Source: a bacterium D16-76 (lineage in GTDB: Bacteria > Bacillota > Clostridia > Oscillospirales > Acutalibacteraceae). Taken from it: a stretch of DNA of 64,000 nt. The stretch is from positions 1 to 64,000 of the forward strand of contig QZEE01000012.1 of NCBI GenBank assembly GCA_009917445.1, given 5' to 3'. The stretch's first letter is position 1. Each line of letters starts with the position of its first letter. Below are positions 8,484 to 16,880 of the stretch, one piece after another. A model generated the notes under the pieces. The model worked only from the letters and a program-made list of their open reading frames with translations. It made no database searches and was not told the origin of the DNA. The position numbers and the translations under genes were made by a program.

Positions 8484-9890
8484 TCAGCCCCGGCCGTCCC
8501 AGCAATAAGTGCACAGGCGGCATTTATCCAGGCCCACCGAAGCCACCATGTCGTCTAAACGGTGGTAGCGCAGGGACGTAAAATTCAGCTTTTTGCCAAT
8601 ATAGTCCACCATAGCCTGGTACTGGGGTGTCTCCGGGTCGGCATACTGGGCGATGTTCCCCGGGCTGCTGGTGCCTTCCAGTTCATGGATCACCCGCCGG
8701 GTGATCAAATCATCCTGGGAGGTAGAGCGGGAGAAGTTCAAATACTTGCAGCTGTACAGGGGCGGGGGGCAGGCCGGGCGCACATGGACCTCCCGGGCGC
8801 CGCTCTGGTACAAAAATTCCGTAGTCTCCCGCAGCTGGGTACCCCGGACAATCGAGTCGTCAATCAGCAGCAGGCTGCGGTTTTTAATAAGCTCGTGTAC
8901 AGGGATCAGCTTCATTTTGGCAATCAGGTTCCGCTGGCTTTGCATAGTAGGCATGAAAGAACGGGGCCAAGTGGGCGTATACTTGATAAAAGGCCGGGAG
9001 AAGGGGATGCCCGAGGCGTTGGCATAGCCAATGGCATGGGCGGTGCCGGAATCGGGCACACCGGCAACCGTATCAGGCTTAGCGTCGTCCCGGCTGGCCA
9101 GCATAGCCCCGCAGCGGTAGCGCATTTCTTCCACACTGATGCCCTCATAAGAAGAAGACGGGTACCCGTAATACACCCACAAAAAAGTACAAATGCGCAT
9201 GTCTTTGCCTGCCGCTGACAAAGTCTGGGCCCCTTCCGGGGTGACTATGGCAATCTCCCCAGGCCCCAGTTCCCGCAGCTGGGTGTAGCCCAGGTTCAGG
9301 TAGGCAAAGCCCTCAAAAGATACGCAGGTGGCCCCGTCCTTTACCCCCACCGAAACAGGGGTGCGCCCCAGCCTGTCCCGGGCGGCCAAAATGCCCTTGG
9401 GGGTAAGGATAAGCATGGTCATAGAGCCGTCAATGGTCTCCTGGGCGTACTGTATGCCTTCTATAAGGTTCTCTTTTTGGTTAATAACCGCCGCCACCAG
9501 CTCGGTAGCGTTCACCTCGCCGCCGCTCATCTCCAAAAAGTGGGAGTGCCCGCTTTTAAAAAGCTGGTCCACAATCTCCGTAGTGTTGTTGATCTTACCT
9601 ACAGTAACAATGGCATAGGTGCCGTGGTGGGACCGTACAATAAGGGGCTGGGGCTCATAATCGGAGATAGAGCCAATGCCCAAGCGCCCCCGCATTTCCG
9701 AAACATCCTTGTCGAACTTGGTGCGGAAAGGGGAGTTTTCAATATTGTGTATGGCCCGGTCAAAGCCCTTTTCCTGGTCGTACACAGCCATACCGGCCCG
9801 GCGGGTGCCCAGGTGGGAGTGGTAGTCGGTGCCGAAAAACAGGTCGAACATACAGTCTTCTTTAGAAGCTACGCCAAAAAAACCGCCCAT
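8484..9890 (-). CDS. PurF-like amidophosphoribosyltransferase lacking the Ntn nucleophile
   Basis: The 468-residue protein has the two-domain layout of glutamine PRPP amidotransferase: an N-terminal class II glutaminase fold and a C-terminal phosphoribosyltransferase with the PRPP loop LLLIDDSIVRGTQLRE. Cysteines equivalent to the Fe-S ligands of Bacillus PurF appear to be present (RICTF, PACPPPLYSC, CRLCTYC). However, the product starts MGGFFGVA where PurF starts MCG: the catalytic Cys1 is Gly, and the glutamine-binding motifs corresponding to RYATAG and NGNL are also lost. Ammonia-dependent synthesis or a non-catalytic role is therefore possible. The ATG at 9890 has an AAAGGA site. It is not adjacent to the other pur genes. 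Confidence 0.85.
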   Translation of the reverse strand: MGGFFGVASKEDCMFDLFFGTDYHSHLGTRRAGMAVYDQEKGFDRAIHNIENSPFRTKFDKDVSEMRGRLGIGSISDYEPQPLIVRSHHGTYAIVTVGKINNTTEIVDQLFKSGHSHFLEMSGGEVNATELVAAVINQKENLIEGIQYAQETIDGSMTMLILTPKGILAARDRLGRTPVSVGVKDGATCVSFEGFAYLNLGYTQLRELGPGEIAIVTPEGAQTLSAAGKDMRICTFLWVYYGYPSSSYEGISVEEMRYRCGAMLASRDDAKPDTVAGVPDSGTAHAIGYANASGIPFSRPFIKYTPTWPRSFMPTMQSQRNLIAKMKLIPVHELIKNRSLLLIDDSIVRGTQLRETTEFLYQSGAREVHVRPACPPPLYSCKYLNFSRSTSQDDLITRRVIHELEGTSSPGNIAQYADPETPQYQAMVDYIGKKLNFTSLRYHRLDDMVASVGLDKCRLCTYCWDGRG

Positions 9891-10221
9891 AAAAACACTG
9901 ATCCTTTCTAATTGGCCATAAGGTTTGGGCCCGCAAAAGGGCTTATTTATCACAAGTTTAACACACTTTTCCCGAAACTACAATGTGCCCAAGGCGAAAA
10001 ATAGCGGAAGACAGGGTTTTTTCCGGGAGATTCATAAGGTTGCACAGAAAAGGGGGAAATGCGGGCGGCGAATGGTGCAAAACATAAAAAATGCAGGAAA
10101 GCCAAAATCCACTTGCATTTTCAGGCGCGGTATATTACAATAATCAAAGTTTGACTTGTAAAAATGCAGACACCTTTGGTCTGCTGATTCAAAAAATTCA
10201 TTCTGACTGGGAGATGTTTTG
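9891..10221. promoter_or_regulatory. Divergent promoter region, purF-like / aminotransferase
   Basis: The minus-strand promoter TTGTAG (9978-9983)-17 bp-TAAACT (9955-9960) points to the PurF-like gene. The plus-strand promoter TTGCAT (10113-10118)-17 bp-TACAAT (10136-10141) points to the aminotransferase. The aminotransferase leader contains a short hairpin, gcagac/gtctgc, near 10164-10182. I see no gene in the gap. Confidence 0.75.
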
Positions 10222-11505
10222 ATGAAACTGGCAGCAATGGAGCTGGACGGCCTGCGTCGGGTGAACCGGGAAGCAGCCAAGCAGTATGAGGATTTCAAGT
10301 CCCTGGGCATAGAGCTGAACATGGCCAGGGGGGTACCCAGCGCCAAGCAGCTGGATTTAGCCCTGGGGGTGCTGGAAGCCCTCCACGCCCGCAGCGAGTT
10401 TGCCAATTCCAACGGCGACGACTGCCGCAACTATGGCGTGTGGAACGGCCTGCCGGAAATGCGGGCCATTTTCAGCGATATGATAGGCGTACCGGCCGGG
10501 CAGATCATCCTGGGCAACAATTCCAGCCTGCAAATGATGTTCGACGCGGTGTGCCAGGGCTACGTAAAGGGCTTTGGGGGGTATGAGCCCTGGGGGAAGC
10601 AGGGCAAGGTGAAATTCCTGTGCCCCGCCCCGGGGTATGACCGGCACTTTGCCGTCACCGAATATTTCGGCATGGAGATGATTCCCGTGCCCATGCTGAA
10701 AACCGGCCCGGACATGGACATTATCGAGCGGCTGGTAAAGGATGACAAAAGCATAAAAGGCTGCTGGTGTGTGCCGAAATATTCCAACCCCACAGGCATC
10801 ACCTACTCAGACGATACCGTGCGGCGCTTCGCGGCCCTGCGCCCGGCAGCCAAAGACTTCCGCATCATGTGGGACAACGCCTATTGCGTCCACGATTTGA
10901 CCGACACCCCCGATACCCTCCTGGACCTCTACAGCGAGTGTGTAAAACAGGGCACCCAGGACCAGGTGCTGTTCTTTGCCTCCACCTCCAAAATCTCCTT
11001 CCCCGGTGCCGGGGTAGCGGCCCTGGCCGGCAGCCCCAAGAACATCGCGGAGTTCCAAAAACGTATTACTACCCAGACCATTGGGCCAGATAAGCTCAAC
11101 CAGCTGCGGCACATCCTGTTCCTCCACGACATCAACGGCGTGCGTACGCTGATGAAGGGGCACCGGGACATTTTAGTCCCCAAGTTCAAAATCGTGCGGG
11201 AGACCTTAGAAAAAGAGCTGGGGGACTTGGGCATAGCCAAGTGGAGCAACCCCCAGGGCGGGTACTTCGTCAACCTGGACGTCATGAACGGCTGCGCCAA
11301 GCGGGTGGTAGAGCTGTGCAAAAACGGCGGCGTCACCCTAACAAGCGCCGGGGCCACCTTCCCCTATGGGGCCGACCCCAACGACAGCAACATCCGCATC
11401 GCGCCCTCCTTCCCGCCTGAAGAGGAGCTTTCCCAGGCCGTGCACCTGCTGTGCATCTGCGTAAAGCTGGCGGCCTCTGAAAAGCTGCTGGATGAAAGGC
11501 AATAA
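10222..11505 (+). CDS. PLP-dependent aminotransferase, aspartate aminotransferase Ic / MocR-type
   Basis: The 427-residue fold-type I aminotransferase resembles the Aminotran_MocR (type Ic aspartate aminotransferase) family. Recognisable sites are LGNNSSLQMMFD (cofactor phosphate region), KYSNPTGITYS (the Asn that contacts PLP), MWDNAYCVHDL (PLP-ring Asp/Tyr) and FFASTSKISFPGAG (Schiff-base Lys). Transfer of amino groups between aspartate or a related amino acid and 2-oxoglutarate is the family role; the exact substrate is not assignable. The start is ATG 10222 with GGGAG upstream. It is monocistronic between its own promoter and a terminator. Confidence 0.88.
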   Translation: MKLAAMELDGLRRVNREAAKQYEDFKSLGIELNMARGVPSAKQLDLALGVLEALHARSEFANSNGDDCRNYGVWNGLPEMRAIFSDMIGVPAGQIILGNNSSLQMMFDAVCQGYVKGFGGYEPWGKQGKVKFLCPAPGYDRHFAVTEYFGMEMIPVPMLKTGPDMDIIERLVKDDKSIKGCWCVPKYSNPTGITYSDDTVRRFAALRPAAKDFRIMWDNAYCVHDLTDTPDTLLDLYSECVKQGTQDQVLFFASTSKISFPGAGVAALAGSPKNIAEFQKRITTQTIGPDKLNQLRHILFLHDINGVRTLMKGHRDILVPKFKIVRETLEKELGDLGIAKWSNPQGGYFVNLDVMNGCAKRVVELCKNGGVTLTSAGATFPYGADPNDSNIRIAPSFPPEEELSQAVHLLCICVKLAASEKLLDERQ

Positions 11506-11522
11506 AGCGAACCAGGCACAAC

Positions 11523-11552
11523 AAAGCGCGGGCCCTTACGGGTCCGCGCTTT
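11523..11552. terminator. Bidirectional terminator overlapping the ytvI 3' end
   Basis: The arms aaagcgcgggccc and gggtccgcgcttt, with one G-T pair and a 4-base loop, sit between the convergent aminotransferase and ytvI genes. They overlap the last codons and stop of ytvI, so the minus-strand stem forms partly from coding sequence. Confidence 0.75.
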
Positions 11553-12636
11553 GTTGTGCAGGCGGGTTTTTAGGGGGCAGGACGGGGGGCAAAAGCTGGG
11601 CCTCCTTCAAAAACGCATACAGCATGCACAGGCCCATAACGTAAAGCAGCACCCAAAAGCTGCCGCCCACTAAGGAGAAATATACCGCCGCCAGCATAGC
11701 CAAGGGGTGCACCTTAGCCGTAGAAGCCACCAACTTAGGCTCCATGACCTGGCGGATGCAGGTAATGGTCAGCCACCCAATAAATAACCCCGCCGCCTTG
11801 CCGTACTCCCCAATAAGCACCTGGTACACAGCCAGAGGCGTGAAGACAATACCAGGGCCCAGCACAGGCAGCAAGTCCGCCGCCGCCGTAACAAGGCCAA
11901 TAGTGAGAGGGTAGGGGATATGCAGCAGGGAGAGGATAACGCAAGTCTCACAAAAGGTAATAAAATAAAGGAATAAATAAGACAGGAAATACCGCCGCCC
12001 CGTGCCAGCCGTGCTCTCCAGGCCAGCCTTCACTTTCCCCACAGCGCTGTCGCTGAAAAAACGCCGCGCCCAAGCCCGCAGCCGGCCCATATCCCGTGAG
12101 AAGCAGAAAGTGGCAAACCCCGTAGTAAGAGCCAGGGCCAGCAGGGTAGGCAGGGAAGCAGCCAACCCCAAAAGGGCTTTCAAAAAAGAGAGCACCAAAC
12201 CCATGCTGCCCTTAAAAAATTCCAAAATTTCCTCCTGGTTCTGGCGTATGAAGTTCAAATCAAGGCCGTCCAAAAAATTCCCCACCCGGCGGAAGAACGC
12301 CTGTACCGGCGGTGTAAAATCCGGAAAGCCCCCACTAGAAGCCTTTACCAAGAAAGCGGCGGCTTCCCGCACGCCATAGTACCCTATAAGCCCAGCCCCC
12401 GCCGCCACAGCCGCCAGGGCCAGGGCCGCCGCCAAAGCCGAGGCCCCCCCGTGGGTGCAGGGCAGGTGCTTCTCAAAAAAAACGATGACAGGCTGCACAG
12501 CCGCTGCGGCCAGCAGCCCCAGCAGAAAGGGCAGGGAATAAAGGAAGGTCTTGACCCATAAGAAGAAAATAAGGGTATACACAGCGAAAAAGACCAGCAG
12601 GGGCCGCAGCCGCCGCAGCTCACCTTTTTGCAGCAC
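11536..12636 (-). CDS. ytvI: AI-2E family / sporulation membrane protein YtvI-like
   Basis: The 366-residue polytopic membrane protein has hydrophobic segments at both ends and the AI-2E transporter family arrangement: two or three N-terminal helices, an amphipathic middle region, then a C-terminal helix bundle containing PYPLTIGLVTAAADLLPVLG and GPGIVFTPLAVYQ. In spore formers this subfamily is represented by YtvI, a mother-cell sporulation protein of unclear function. The start is GTG 12636 with AAAGGGGGG upstream. The sporulation assignment is inferred from family and host type; other AI-2E homologues are exporters. Confidence 0.75.
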   Translation of the reverse strand: MLQKGELRRLRPLLVFFAVYTLIFFLWVKTFLYSLPFLLGLLAAAAVQPVIVFFEKHLPCTHGGASALAAALALAAVAAGAGLIGYYGVREAAAFLVKASSGGFPDFTPPVQAFFRRVGNFLDGLDLNFIRQNQEEILEFFKGSMGLVLSFLKALLGLAASLPTLLALALTTGFATFCFSRDMGRLRAWARRFFSDSAVGKVKAGLESTAGTGRRYFLSYLFLYFITFCETCVILSLLHIPYPLTIGLVTAAADLLPVLGPGIVFTPLAVYQVLIGEYGKAAGLFIGWLTITCIRQVMEPKLVASTAKVHPLAMLAAVYFSLVGGSFWVLLYVMGLCMLYAFLKEAQLLPPVLPPKNPPAQQSADP

Positions 12637-12704
12637 AGGCCGCGCCCCCCTTTCACCGTAAGCCGTTTTCTTTACTATAAAATAAAGTATGCCCCAGCGC
12701 CATG

Positions 12705-12736
12705 AAAAAATGCCCCCGGGTTCAACCCAGAGGCAT
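12705..12736 (-). terminator. Rho-independent terminator of the XRE gene
   Basis: On the minus strand the stem tgcctctgggtt/aacccgggggca, with an imperfect G-rich middle, is followed by six T residues. Confidence 0.75.
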
Positions 12737-12781
12737 CCTTTACACGTGTTTCGGTTGCTTTGCGGCCTGCCGCCTTTCCGG

Positions 12782-13033
12782 CTATCGTTCCTTGCCGGTA
12801 AGCAGCCAATCGACGGAAACGTTCAAAATGTCGGACAGAGCCAGCAGTTCCACGTCGGTGACAAAGCGCAGCTGCCCTTCCAGCTTAGACAGGCCCGAGG
12901 CGTTCAAATCCACGCCGCGCACCTGCAGCTGGGCCAAAAGCTCCTTCTGCTTCATACCCTGGCTTTTCCGGGCAGACTCTACTCTGGCACCTACCAAGTT
13001 TTTTGAGCCCAAGGGCTGGCTGCGCAATCTCAT
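12782..13033 (-). CDS. XRE-family helix-turn-helix regulator
   Basis: The 83-residue protein consists almost entirely of a Cro/C1-type DNA-binding domain: MKQKELLAQLQ (helix 2), SGLSKLEGQL (recognition helix) and LALSDILNVSVDWLLTG (the usual C-terminal helix). There is no ligand domain. The ATG at 13033 has AGAGGG before it; an in-frame extension to 13075 has no better site. It is divergent from pncB, so autoregulation or control of pncB is possible but unproven. Confidence 0.8.
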   Translation of the reverse strand: MRLRSQPLGSKNLVGARVESARKSQGMKQKELLAQLQVRGVDLNASGLSKLEGQLRFVTDVELLALSDILNVSVDWLLTGKER

Positions 13034-13205
13034 AGCTGTACCCTCTTTCCCAAAAAGTTTCAGTGTCCTACCCATATTATAAGGAAGGGGGGCGGGGAAA
13101 TCAATCTACTTTAAAGAATTATACAGAAAAATTTTGAAATTTACACAGTTTGTTTTCCCATAGGGTTTTATTCTTTCACAAAGGGCATAGACTTGCAAAA
13201 AAGCA

Positions 13206-13234
13206 CTGTACTTTTCGGTAAAAGCTGGTATAAT
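13206..13234 (+). promoter_or_regulatory. Probable pncB promoter
   Basis: A perfect TATAAT -10 lies at 13229-13234, with a weak -35 (CTGTAC) 17 bp upstream. Transcription from here would begin near 13241, which argues for translation from the ATG at 13300 rather than the one at 13240. Confidence 0.6.
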
Positions 13235-13299
13235 AGGTCATGGCGAAAAACTTAACAGAAAACCACGCCTTTAGTGCAGGGAAAGGAAGGCACACCGCC

Positions 13300-14760
13300 A
13301 TGGGAAAGAATTTTACAAGCGATGAACGGAACCTGACCATGCTCACCGATTTTTATGAGCTGACAATGGCAAACGGCTATTTCCAAAACGGCCTGCAGGA
13401 CACCATCTGTTATTTTGACATGTTCTTCCGCAAGGTGCCGGACAACGGCGGCTTTGCCATTATGGCCGGGGTAGAACAGCTGGTGGACTACCTGCGAAAC
13501 CTTGCCTTTTCCCAAGAGGACATCGACTATCTGAAAGGCAAGCATATCTTCTGCAAAGAATTTTTGGAGTACCTGCGGGACTTCAAATTCCAGTGCGACG
13601 TCTGGGCCGTGCCAGAGGGCACGCCTATTTTCCCCGGCGAGCCCATCGTGACAGTCCGGGGCCCAGCTATACAGGCCCAGTTTGTGGAGACCATGGTGCT
13701 TTTATGCATAAACCACCAAAGCCTGGTCGCCACCAAAACCAACCGCATTGTGCGGGCCGCCCAGGGTCGGGCTGTCATGGAGTTCGGCTCCCGCCGGGCC
13801 CAGGGCTTTGACGGCGCGGTATACGGGGCCCGGGCGGCCTTTATCGGCGGGTGCGCGGGCACAGCCTGCACCATCAGCGACCAGATGTTCGGTGTACCGG
13901 CCTTAGGCACCATGGCCCACAGCTGGGTGCAGCTGTTTGACAGCGAGTACGATGCCTTTAAAGCCTATGCCGAGGCTTACCCGCAAAACTGTGTGCTGCT
14001 GGTAGACACCTACAACGTGCTGAAATCCGGCGTACCCAACGCTATCAAAGTGTTTAACGAGGTGCTGGTGCCCCAGGGCTTCCGCCCGGCGGGCATACGC
14101 ATAGACAGCGGCGACATCACCTACCTGTCCCGCAAGGCCCGGAAGCTGCTGGATGACGCAGGGTTTGAAGACTGCGCCATCTGCGCCTCCAACTCCCTGG
14201 ACGAGTATATCATACGGGACATGCTGATCCAGGGGGCAAGGGTAGATTCCTTTGGCGTAGGCGAACGCCTCATTACCTCTTCCTCCGAGCCCGTGTTCGG
14301 CGGGGTGTATAAGCTGGTAGCCGTAGAAAAGCCAGACGGCTCGGTAACGCCAAAAATCAAGATTAGCGAAAACGTGGCAAAGATCACCACCCCCTGTTTC
14401 AAAAACGTCTGGAGGCTTTTTGATAAAGAGACCGACAAAGCGATCGCCGACGTAATCACCCTGCACGACGAGATCATCGACGATACCAAGCCCTACACCA
14501 TCTTTGACCCCAACCATACCTGGAAACGCAAAACCGTGCAGAACTTCTACGCGGTGTCGCTGATGACGCAGATTTTCAAAGGCGGCACGTGCACCTATAC
14601 CCCCCGGGCCCTCAAGGCCATCAAAGCCTACTGCATGGCCCAGGTAGACACGCTGTGGGAGGAAGTGACACGTTTTGAGAACCCCCACACCTATTATGTA
14701 GACCTTTCGCAGCCGCTGTGGGAGGAGAAGAACCGCCTGCTTTCCGCAGAATCCTTTTAA
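13300..14760 (+). CDS. pncB: Nicotinate phosphoribosyltransferase
   Basis: It converts nicotinate plus PRPP to nicotinate mononucleotide (the Preiss-Handler NAD salvage entry), with ATP hydrolysis. The 486-residue length and landmarks match the family: LTDFYELTMANGYF at the N-terminus, EFGSRRAQGFDGAVYGARAA in the barrel, GIRIDSGDITYLSRKAR (phosphate and substrate binding) and FGVGERLITSSSEPVFGGVYKL. The ATG at 13300 is preceded by AAAGGAAGG. It lies 42 bp before rnpB, which may be partly read from the same transcript. Confidence 0.94.
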   Translation: MGKNFTSDERNLTMLTDFYELTMANGYFQNGLQDTICYFDMFFRKVPDNGGFAIMAGVEQLVDYLRNLAFSQEDIDYLKGKHIFCKEFLEYLRDFKFQCDVWAVPEGTPIFPGEPIVTVRGPAIQAQFVETMVLLCINHQSLVATKTNRIVRAAQGRAVMEFGSRRAQGFDGAVYGARAAFIGGCAGTACTISDQMFGVPALGTMAHSWVQLFDSEYDAFKAYAEAYPQNCVLLVDTYNVLKSGVPNAIKVFNEVLVPQGFRPAGIRIDSGDITYLSRKARKLLDDAGFEDCAICASNSLDEYIIRDMLIQGARVDSFGVGERLITSSSEPVFGGVYKLVAVEKPDGSVTPKIKISENVAKITTPCFKNVWRLFDKETDKAIADVITLHDEIIDDTKPYTIFDPNHTWKRKTVQNFYAVSLMTQIFKGGTCTYTPRALKAIKAYCMAQVDTLWEEVTRFENPHTYYVDLSQPLWEEKNRLLSAESF

Positions 14761-14802
14761 AAACGCGGGCAGCAGCGCAAAAACGATGAAGACCTGATTT
14801 GT

Positions 14803-15160
14803 GTGAGCAGGCCGGACAGTTGCGGGCGCTTTGCGAAAGCGGGCGTCTGAGGAAAGTCCGGGCTCCAAAGGGCGAGGATAACGGCTAACGGCCGCCGGGG
14901 GCGACCCCAGGGAAAGTGCAACAGAGATATACCGCCGGGGGCAACCCCGGTAAGGATGGAAAGGCGAGGTAAGAGCTCACCGGCGCGCGGGGAACTGCGC
15001 GGCCCTGTAAACCCTATCCGGAGCAACACCGTGGAAGGACAGCAGTTCAGCCTGCAAGCGCGGCCCGCGTGTCCTGAGGAGGTGGCGTGAGCCTGCCGGC
15101 GACGGCAGGCCAAGATAGATGGCTGTCCGCGACAGAACCCGGCTTACAGGCCTGGTCACA
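14803..15160 (+). ncRNA. rnpB: RNase P RNA, bacterial class A
   Basis: The conserved core is unmistakable: GAGGAAAGTCCGGGCTCC at about 14848-14866 (CR I), the agatagatggctgtcc segment near 15114-15129 and ACAGAACCCGGCTTACAGG at about 15132-15150 (CR IV/V). The ends gtgagcaggcc and ggcctggtcac pair with one mismatch to make helix P1, which sets the approximate boundaries. This is the catalytic RNA that matures tRNA 5' ends. A strong terminator follows at 15178. Confidence 0.96.
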
Positions 15161-15177
15161 TAAAAAGGACTTTATAC

Positions 15178-15214
15178 AAGGGGCGGCATGGCTTATAGGC
15201 CGTGCCGCCCCTTT
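15178..15214 (+). terminator. Rho-independent terminator of rnpB
   Basis: The stem aaggggcggcatggc pairs with gccgtgccgcccctt with minor mismatches and is followed by TTT. Confidence 0.85.
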
Positions 15215-15239
15215 CATCATAGAGCAGCGCCAGAGAAAG

Positions 15240-15404
15240 CGGCGGGAGGGGTCCAGGGGCCCGTGGCCCCTGGCAGGTTCTTAGGACAGCGTCCTAAGTG
15301 GGGTTTGGGGCAAGCCCCAAGGTCTTGCCGCAGGGGGCGCCCTTTGCCCCCGGAGGCTCAAAACGCGTCAGCGGGGTTTGGGGTAAACCCCCAAGGTCTT
15401 CTTA
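15240..15404. repeat. Mosaic of dispersed intergenic repeat modules
   Basis: Several modules are strung together: gtccaggggcccgtggcccctgg, the hairpin cttaggac-agc-gtcctaag (15280-15298), two copies of gcggggtttggggYaa-ccccaaggtctt (about 15299-15328 and 15371-15402), and a gccgcagggggc...gcccccggaggctc unit between them. The same units recur near 34845-34910, 55640-55800 and 62375-62505, sometimes inverted. Confidence 0.75.
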
Positions 15405-15408
15405 AAAT

Positions 15409-15485
15409 CAGAAAAGAGGCAGAAAAGAGGCAGAAAAGAGGCAGAAAAGAGGCAGAAAAGAGGCAGAAAAGAGGCAGAAAAGAGG
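15409..15485 (+). repeat. Seven 11-bp tandem repeats upstream of the MATE start
   Basis: Seven perfect head-to-tail copies of cagaaaagagg end seven bases before the MATE start codon at 15493. Every unit carries an AGAGG core that could pair with the 16S rRNA tail, and the last one is placed as the ribosome binding site. The array is purine-only apart from one C per unit. Confidence 0.95.
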
Positions 15486-15492
15486 AGAAACC

Positions 15493-16836
15493 ATGGCCGC
15501 AGAAGAAAAAGACTTTTCCGTAGGCTCAGTCAAACGGCGCATTATCGCCCAGGCCGTGCCGCTTACGGTGGCCCAGGTGGTGCAGCTGCTATACAACGTA
15601 GTAGACCGCATCTATATCGGCCACCTGGAAAGCATTGGCGACGTAGCCCTAACCGGGCTGGGCATCACCTTCCCGGTAATCGTGCTCATCGCCGCCTTTA
15701 CCAGCCTTTTCGGCAGCGGCGGCACCGCCCTGTTTTCCATTGCCCGGGGCAAACGGGACGAGACCGAAGCCGAGGCCATTTTAGGCAATGTATTCTCTCT
15801 GCTGCTGGCCTCCTCGGCGGTGCTGTTCGGGGTCTGCTACTTTTTGCGCAGGCCCATCCTGTTCCTCTTCGGGGCCAGCGAGCTTTCGGTGTTGTACGCC
15901 GACCAATATTTGCAAATCTACGTCTTTGGCACCGCCTTTTCCATGCTGGCAACCGGACTTAACGGCTACATAAACGCCCAGGGCTTCCCCCGGGTAGGCA
16001 TGCTAACAACCATCCTGGGGGCGGCAGTCAATATCCTTTTAGACCCCCTGTTCATTTTCGCCCTTGATATGGGGGTGCGGGGCGCGGCCCTGGCCACCGT
16101 TATCAGCCAGGGCATCTCCGCCCTGTGGGTGCTGCGGTTCTTAACAGGGAAAAAAGCCCTGCTGCGCATCAAAATAAGCCGCATGCGCCCCACCTGGAAA
16201 CGCGCCAAATCCATTATAGCCATTGGCCTGCCAGGCTTTGTGATGCAGGGCACCAACAGCCTGGTGCAAATCGTCTGCAACAACCAGCTGCAAGCCTACG
16301 GCGGCGACCTGTACGTGGGCATCCTGACCGTGTTAGGCTCCGTGCGGGAAATCCTTTCCCTGCCGGTCATGGGGGTAAGCAACGGGGCCCAGCCGGTCTT
16401 AGGCTATAACTACGGCGCAGGGAAAAACGAACGGGTAAAAGAAGGCATACGCTTCACAGCCGTGTTAGGCTTTGTATACACCATGCTGGCCTGGATCGTG
16501 GTAATGCTGATACCCCGGCAGCTCATAGGCGTCTTTTCCAGCGACCCCCGAACCGTCTCCACTGGCGCGCAGATGCTGGGCCTGTACTTTTTCGGCTTCT
16601 TTTTCATGGCCTTCCAGTTTGTGGGGCAGACCACCTTCCAGGCCTTGGGCAAGGCCAAACAGGCCATCTTTTTCTCCCTTTTCCGCAAGGCGATCATTGT
16701 GGTGCCCCTTACCCTGCTGCTGCCCGCGGCGGGCTTTGGGGTAGAAGGGGTATTCCTGGCCGAGCCTATCTCCAACGCCATAGGCGGGCTTGCCTGCTTC
16801 ATTACCATGTGGGTGATGATCTACCGGAAGCTATAG
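15493..16836 (+). CDS. MATE family efflux transporter
   Basis: The 447-residue protein has about twelve membrane helices arranged as two homologous halves. The N-half contains AQVVQLLYNVVDRIYIGHL and TSLFGSGGTALFSIARG; the C-half contains LSLPVMGVSNGAQPVLGYNYGAG. These are typical of NorM/DinF-like MATE exporters, which extrude cationic compounds in exchange for Na+ or H+. The substrate is unknown. The ATG lies just after the 11-bp repeat array that supplies its ribosome binding site, so expression may change with repeat number. Confidence 0.93.
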   Translation: MAAEEKDFSVGSVKRRIIAQAVPLTVAQVVQLLYNVVDRIYIGHLESIGDVALTGLGITFPVIVLIAAFTSLFGSGGTALFSIARGKRDETEAEAILGNVFSLLLASSAVLFGVCYFLRRPILFLFGASELSVLYADQYLQIYVFGTAFSMLATGLNGYINAQGFPRVGMLTTILGAAVNILLDPLFIFALDMGVRGAALATVISQGISALWVLRFLTGKKALLRIKISRMRPTWKRAKSIIAIGLPGFVMQGTNSLVQIVCNNQLQAYGGDLYVGILTVLGSVREILSLPVMGVSNGAQPVLGYNYGAGKNERVKEGIRFTAVLGFVYTMLAWIVVMLIPRQLIGVFSSDPRTVSTGAQMLGLYFFGFFFMAFQFVGQTTFQALGKAKQAIFFSLFRKAIIVVPLTLLLPAAGFGVEGVFLAEPISNAIGGLACFITMWVMIYRKL

Positions 16837-16880
16837 CCCCCTTTTCCCAAAAGAACCCAAGGCTTTATCTTGAATCCTGG

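Noticed and set aside
15087-15284. Short frames across the rnpB 3' end
   Set aside because: They lie within RNase P RNA and its terminator.
15409-15485. CRISPR or coding repeat
   Set aside because: 11-bp head-to-tail repeats without spacers, non-coding and ending at a ribosome site.
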